A DNA stretch of 64,000 bases from Begonia masoniana. Taxonomy: Eukaryota; Streptophyta; Magnoliopsida; Cucurbitales; Begoniaceae. The position numbers were made by a program, and so were the translations under genes. Location: assembly GCA_022432975.1 (NCBI GenBank), contig CM039503.1, positions 50,447,259 through 50,511,258 of the forward strand, read 5' to 3'. The notes beneath the pieces are model-generated. The model did no database searches, had not been told where the DNA came from, and saw only the letters and a list, made by a program, of their open reading frames with translations. Shown here in pieces: positions 60,217 to 64,000 of this stretch (the stretch's first letter is position 1; each line of letters begins with the position of its first letter).

Positions 60217-60479
60217 GGGTAAATTCCAAAAACCACCCTGGAGTATGGGTATTTCCCGAAAAAACCCTCAGACTATAAGTCCTCTCAGTCAAAACCTCGA
60301 AGTTTTAAAAACTAACAAAAAAACCCCTGGCGGGGCCCCGCATGGCAATTTTGCCTCTCACGTGCATTGCACGTCGACCCATTCGGGGGGCCGCACCAGA
60401 ATCCAGGCCCCCCGCATGCCACGGGGGGTGAACGCGGGGGCCTCTGACTCTCGCTCACGTGCGGGGAACGTGAAAACCA

Positions 60480-60760
60480 TTCGGGGGGCCTTACATCTGG
60501 CACGGCCCCCAGTGTGGATGGACATTCGGGGGGCCGCGAATCCTATACGGCCCCCCGAATGTCAATCAACAGATCAATAATTGATCTGTGATGGACATTC
60601 GGGGGGCCGTATCGGATTAGCGGCCCCCCGAATGTCCATCCACAGATCAATAATTGATCTGTGATGGACATGCGGGGGGCCGCATAAGATATTCGGCCCC
60701 CCGCATGTCTGATTTGAAACGACGCGGGGGGCCGCATCGAAATAGTGGGGGGCCGAATTC
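60480..60760. repeat. Chain of GC-rich hairpins in the MULE 2 terminus
   Basis: Three near-perfect inverted pairs, GACATTCGGGGGGCCG against CGGCCCCCCGAATGTC (twice) and GACATGCGGGGGGCCGC against CGGCCCCCCGCATGTC, with 9-11 base loops. They are separated by the palindrome AGATCAATAATTGATCT (twice). The unit is repeated at about 76-77 bp. GC content is far above the window average. Confidence 0.95.
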
Positions 60761-60862
60761 CTTTATTATTTAAGGAGCTCGGCCTCCCTTCGAAGAAATC
60801 ACTCAATTTTCTCTGAAAAATTTTCTTTTCGCAGTCTAATTTTCTCTGTTTTAGCAAGGACG

Positions 60863-61030
60863 ATGGATTCTGATCCCGATAGATGGTTCGAATTAGACGA
60901 GGAAATAGATAGTGAAGCTGGAATGAATTTGTATCCGGACGATGATCCTCCACATGGTGATGATGGCTCGGATGAAAATGAACAAATACTGGTGTGTTCG
61001 ACATCCAGAACTCTAGACGATCAGCTGTGA
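60863..61030 (+). other. Upstream frame ending in TGA before the transposase
   Basis: ATG 60863 opens 55 codons, acid-rich (MDSDPDRWFELDEEIDSEAG, ending CSTSRTLDDQL), then TGA at 61028-61030. The transposase ATG follows in the same frame nine bases later. MULE 1 has a similar frame ending HSTSQTLDDEL and TGA at the same aligned place (about 53690). It is either an upstream ORF or an N-terminal extension reached by stop-codon readthrough. Confidence 0.6.
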
Positions 61031-61039
61031 ACACCTGTT

Positions 61040-63060
61040 ATGTCGAGCGATGATGAGGTAGAAAGCGTTCAGGTAAGAGAAGAAATTCATATGGAATTTT
61101 TTGTTACTAGAGAATATGCAACTTTAAAAGAGTTGAAAGATGAAATAAAAGATTATTCAATAAAACACGGATTAGGGATAAGATTCGTTAAAAGTGATAG
61201 TAGTCGATTAAGGGCTAAGTGTTCAGAAGGGTGTGAGTGGCTTTTGCATGCCTCGCAAAAGCAAGCTGAGCAAACCTTTCAAATAAAAACTTTGGTCAGT
61301 ACTCACAGTTGTGCCAGAATAGTTGAGAATAGAAACGTTAGTGCAAAATGGGTTGCAAACAATTACCTGGCGAGGTTCAAAAGTCACCCTAGGTGGGACA
61401 TATCTTCCATTGTAGAGACAGTGAGGGTGGACCATAGATGTCATATCACACCTAGTCTTGCTAGAAGAGCGAGGAGCATTGCTCTGACACTTAACGAAGG
61501 CAAGGCTGATGAACAGTACAAATTAATATGGTCGTACAAAGCTGAAATACATAGAACAAATCCGGGGAGCACTTTCGAAGTGCATATTTACGATGCGGGG
61601 GACACATTTGTGTGCCAAAGAGTGTATATGTGTTTGGCCGCTTGCAATACGGGTTTGTTACAGTTTGGTCGCCGAGTGATCTGTTTGGATGGCTGTCACT
61701 TGAAGGGCTCCTGTCCTGGACAATTACTAACAGCCGTTAGTATTGACGCCAATGATGGAATATATCCCGTCGCTGTTGCCAACGTCGAAAAAGAGACCGA
61801 GGAAACATGGACGTGGTTTTTGAGACTTTTGAAGGCGGACCTATACACTGGAGATGGAACCGGCTGGACGATCGTTTCGGATCGACAAAAGGTATGTTGT
61901 TTAATTAAATTAGTTGTTGTGTAATTAAAGTGTGTAACTAACTAACTTTGTTTTAATATCAGGGTTTGAGGAATGCCGTGGATGACGCATTTAGTGAAGC
62001 CGAACACCGCTTCTGCCTGCGGCACATGTACAATAACTTTAAAGGGCTGTTTCGGGGCAAAGCATATAAAGAAGCGATGTGGAAGGCAGCTAGGGCACCC
62101 ACAAGAGCTCATTTCAATTTAGAAATGGGGAAATTACGAAGGCTCAGCTCGGCTGCCCACGAATGGCTTCAAGGAGAAGACCCTAGATATTGGGCTAGTC
62201 ATGCCTTCTCTCCAATTCCCAAGTGCGATATTGGCTTAAACAATTTGTGTGAGTCATTTAATGCACTTATATTGACTGCCAGGGACAAACCGATCATCAC
62301 CATGTTTGAGAATATCCGAACGTACATGATGACTCGGATCGTTAAAAAATTTCAGAAGATGGCGGGATTGACGACTCTCCTGTGTCCCCAAATATATAAG
62401 AAGATTGAGAAGCTCGCAGATGCAGCTGCAAATTGGTCCCCTACGCTCGGGGCAGGTTTACGATTTCAAGTGAGCAATGGCAACGAACAATTCGTTGTCG
62501 ACTTGAATACGTGGGAGTGCTCCTGCACCCGGTGGACGCTTACTGGGATCCCGTGTGCCCATGCCATTTCATGCATATTTTTCATGAGAATGGAGCCAGA
62601 AAGTTACGTGCATCCATGCTATCACCGGATGACATTGCTGCAGATGTACGCTAATTTTATTCAACCCATGAACGGCCAATTAATGTGGCCGGATGTGCCA
62701 GGTATGGTGGAACTAGTCCCGCCAAGAAGATATCGCCAACCTGGTAGACCCAAGAAGACCAGAGTGCGAGATGCCGATGAGCCGTCAAGTTCGAGAGCTA
62801 GTAGGCGGAACTCAAGGATGGCGTGTGGTACCTGTCGGCAGTACGGGCACAATAAACGCACTTGTCCTAACCGAGGATCTACTTCAGGCACTACTGCTTC
62901 CCAAGACACGTTTATGGGTTTCAACATAAATGATGAGACACAGGTACGTTCTAAACAGTTCGCTCATAAATACGTTGTCATTTTTTTTTAATGTAATATA
63001 ATTTTCATGCTATTTCAGGAATCTACGACGCGCGGCCGAGGCAGGAGCAGAAGAAATTAA
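61040..63060 (+). CDS. mudrA-type MULE transposase
   Basis: Exons 61040-61891, 61963-62943 and 63019-63060, with GT/AG borders and phase 0, give 624 residues and no internal stop. The N-terminus (residues 30-70) is the FAR1/MuDR-type plant transposase region. The DDE catalytic core has D217 in VICLDGCHLKG and D281 in WTIVSDRQ; the third acid lies in exon 2, probably in FNLEMGKL. A SWIM zinc finger (CSCTRWTLTGIPCAHAI) and a CCHC knuckle (CGTCRQYGHNKRTC) follow, then a basic tail RGRGRSRRN. The start was chosen because TGA precedes it in frame. The protein would bind the terminal repeats and cut and paste the element. It could also mobilise related non-autonomous copies. Expression is not shown. 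Confidence 0.92.
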
Positions 63061-63529
63061 CTGTTGTAATTTGTATTGGATTTCATCTACGTTAATGTAA
63101 TATAATTTTTTTTTTCCCATTAATTTCTTAATTAATTGCAATTACTAAAGTAATTAATAAATTATTTATTTATTAATCATTTAAATACAATAAGTAATTT
63201 GAATAAAACAATAGATTAATAATTTGAAATTAACGATTTCAATAAAATTAATTTATTACAAATTATTACAGATAATTTAGAATTCATTTATTTATTAAGT
63301 ATTACAATTAACGATTTCAGTAAAATTAATTTATTTACAAATTATTACAATTGATTAATAATTTGTAATTAACGATTTCATTAAATTTAATTTATTACAA
63401 TTTACTACAAATAATTACAGATAATTTCAGATGTATTAATAATTTGAAATTAACGATTTCATTAAAATTAATTAATTAATTAATTTAAAAAAGTGAAAAA
63501 TTGGACATAGTTTTGTTTGTTTTATGACT
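63061..63529. repeat. AT-rich imperfect tandem repeat after the transposase
   Basis: Four units carrying (A)TTAACGATTTCA at about 63229, 63308, 63369 and 63450, with ATTAATTTATTACAAAT between, spaced 60-80 bp. The rest is A/T runs. No gene. Confidence 0.8.
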
Positions 63530-63682
63530 CCCCATCGCTATCTTCAAATAGTTCCTGCAAATTTAAATAACACATATATACCCAAACAGTTCCAGTAAAT
63601 ATAGATCAACGCAAATATAACTAATAATGTACATCAAACTCAAATAAAAATACATCAAATGAAATACAAAATATAAAATAAA
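63530..63682 (-). other. 3' flank shared by MULE second genes
   Basis: TTATGACTCCCCATCGCTA and CCCAAACAGTTCCAG recur, inverted, at 52705-52770 in MULE 1 next to its second gene. This supports the idea that both elements hold the same gene in the same place. Confidence 0.65.
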
Positions 63683-64000
63683 CTACTCCGGTGGTACAAC
63701 ATCGTCATCGTCATCGTCGCCGTCGTCTTTGGTGCCTATCAAATCCCCTACCTTCTGAGTGATCTCTCTAATGGACTCACTGAAATAGTCCTGTGCTCAA
63801 TCATCTTCTTGTGGCCCCGGGTCAGCTCCTCGACACTGCTGATGAGGAACTCAATCCTCTGCTGCATATGCTGTCGCTCCCGACGCTCCTCCAGAAGCAT
63901 CTCATGCATCGTTTCCCACATCCTGCCAACCTCAAGGGCAACTGGCGGCGCCGTCGCAGTGATGGGGGTGTCATCCTCCATCGGAGCATCCTCGACTGGA
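63683..64000 (-). CDS. C-terminus of the MULE 2 second gene (partial)
   Basis: Enters from the window edge in frame (PVEDAPMEDDTPITATAPPV), then a coiled-coil-like region (EVGRMWETMHEMLLEERRER, QRIEFLISSVEELTRGHKKM). A frame break near 63795 moves the reading frame to DYFSESIREITQKVGDLIGT and an acidic tail (KDDGDDDDDDVVPPE), stop TAG at 63685-63683. Without the shift it would stop at 63748. Coil plus acidic tail matches the last part of the second gene in MULE 1 (51078-51453). Missing one base, or an assembly error, would explain the break. Confidence 0.65.

Larger units (their letters stand above)
60217..64000 (+). mobile_element. MULE 2, left part, with intact transposase
   Basis: Begins GGGTAAATTCCAAAAACCAC and continues past the window edge. 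It has a GC-rich terminal region with strong hairpins (to about 60760), the transposase (61040-63060) and, convergent with it, the end of the second gene (63683-64000, minus). The same order and orientation of genes is seen in MULE 1. The right end and the 9-bp duplication are not visible; the nine bases before it are AAAATAATA. Confidence 0.85.

Overview
The window is nuclear DNA from a flowering plant, most likely a eudicot. It has multi-exon genes with GT/AG introns, an AT-rich background, Cassandra (5S-derived) elements, Tekay/Del-type chromoviruses with plant chromodomains, a SIRE-like copia element with an env-like region, and Mutator-like (MULE) transposons. I cannot name the species from sequence alone.

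Layout. (1) 121-9900, minus strand: one host gene of at least seven coding exons, with an N-terminal SAP-like motif and a basic C-terminus. Its introns hold a Cassandra element (1453-2229), a second miniature LTR element (TRIM, 8080-8598) and a copia remnant (about 6232-6627). (2) 10534-54629: a MULE of about 5.4 kb blown up to 44 kb by nested retroelements. Its arms are about 0.7 kb inverted repeats. On the left it carries a second gene of the family annotated as 'putative plant transposon protein'. On the right, pointing towards that gene, it carries an internally deleted transposase. The second gene is split twice. The first insertion is a gypsy element with gag and protease only (12172-35872), which itself contains a chromovirus (13948-25394, with a solo LTR inside one LTR), a truncated chromovirus (27781-31440) and another solo LTR (31674-34186). 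The second is a SIRE-like copia element (36109-51072), which contains a Cassandra array (41576-43263) and two solo LTRs (45514-46709, 48371-50526). A 15-bp satellite lies near the centre of the MULE. (3) 54717-56248: a Pack-MULE with a 9-bp target duplication that carries a piece of an ankyrin-repeat host gene. (4) 56258-60216: mostly unassigned DNA with element ends, then exons of a probable WRKY group IIb gene that stop abruptly at (5) 60217-64000, the left part of a second MULE. That MULE has an apparently intact 624-residue transposase and the C-terminus of the same second gene, convergent as in the first MULE.

How the parts relate. The two MULEs share one architecture: a mudrA-type transposase and a second gene that converge tail to tail. 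They also share a TGA codon at the same aligned place upstream of the transposase. The second gene resembles the env-like reading frame of the copia element nested inside it. Several unrelated LTR families, gypsy and copia, share a tandemly repeated motif of about 24 bp. Nearly every boundary given was fixed by a 5-bp or 9-bp target duplication read directly from the sequence, and at several of these the host reading frame resumes in phase.
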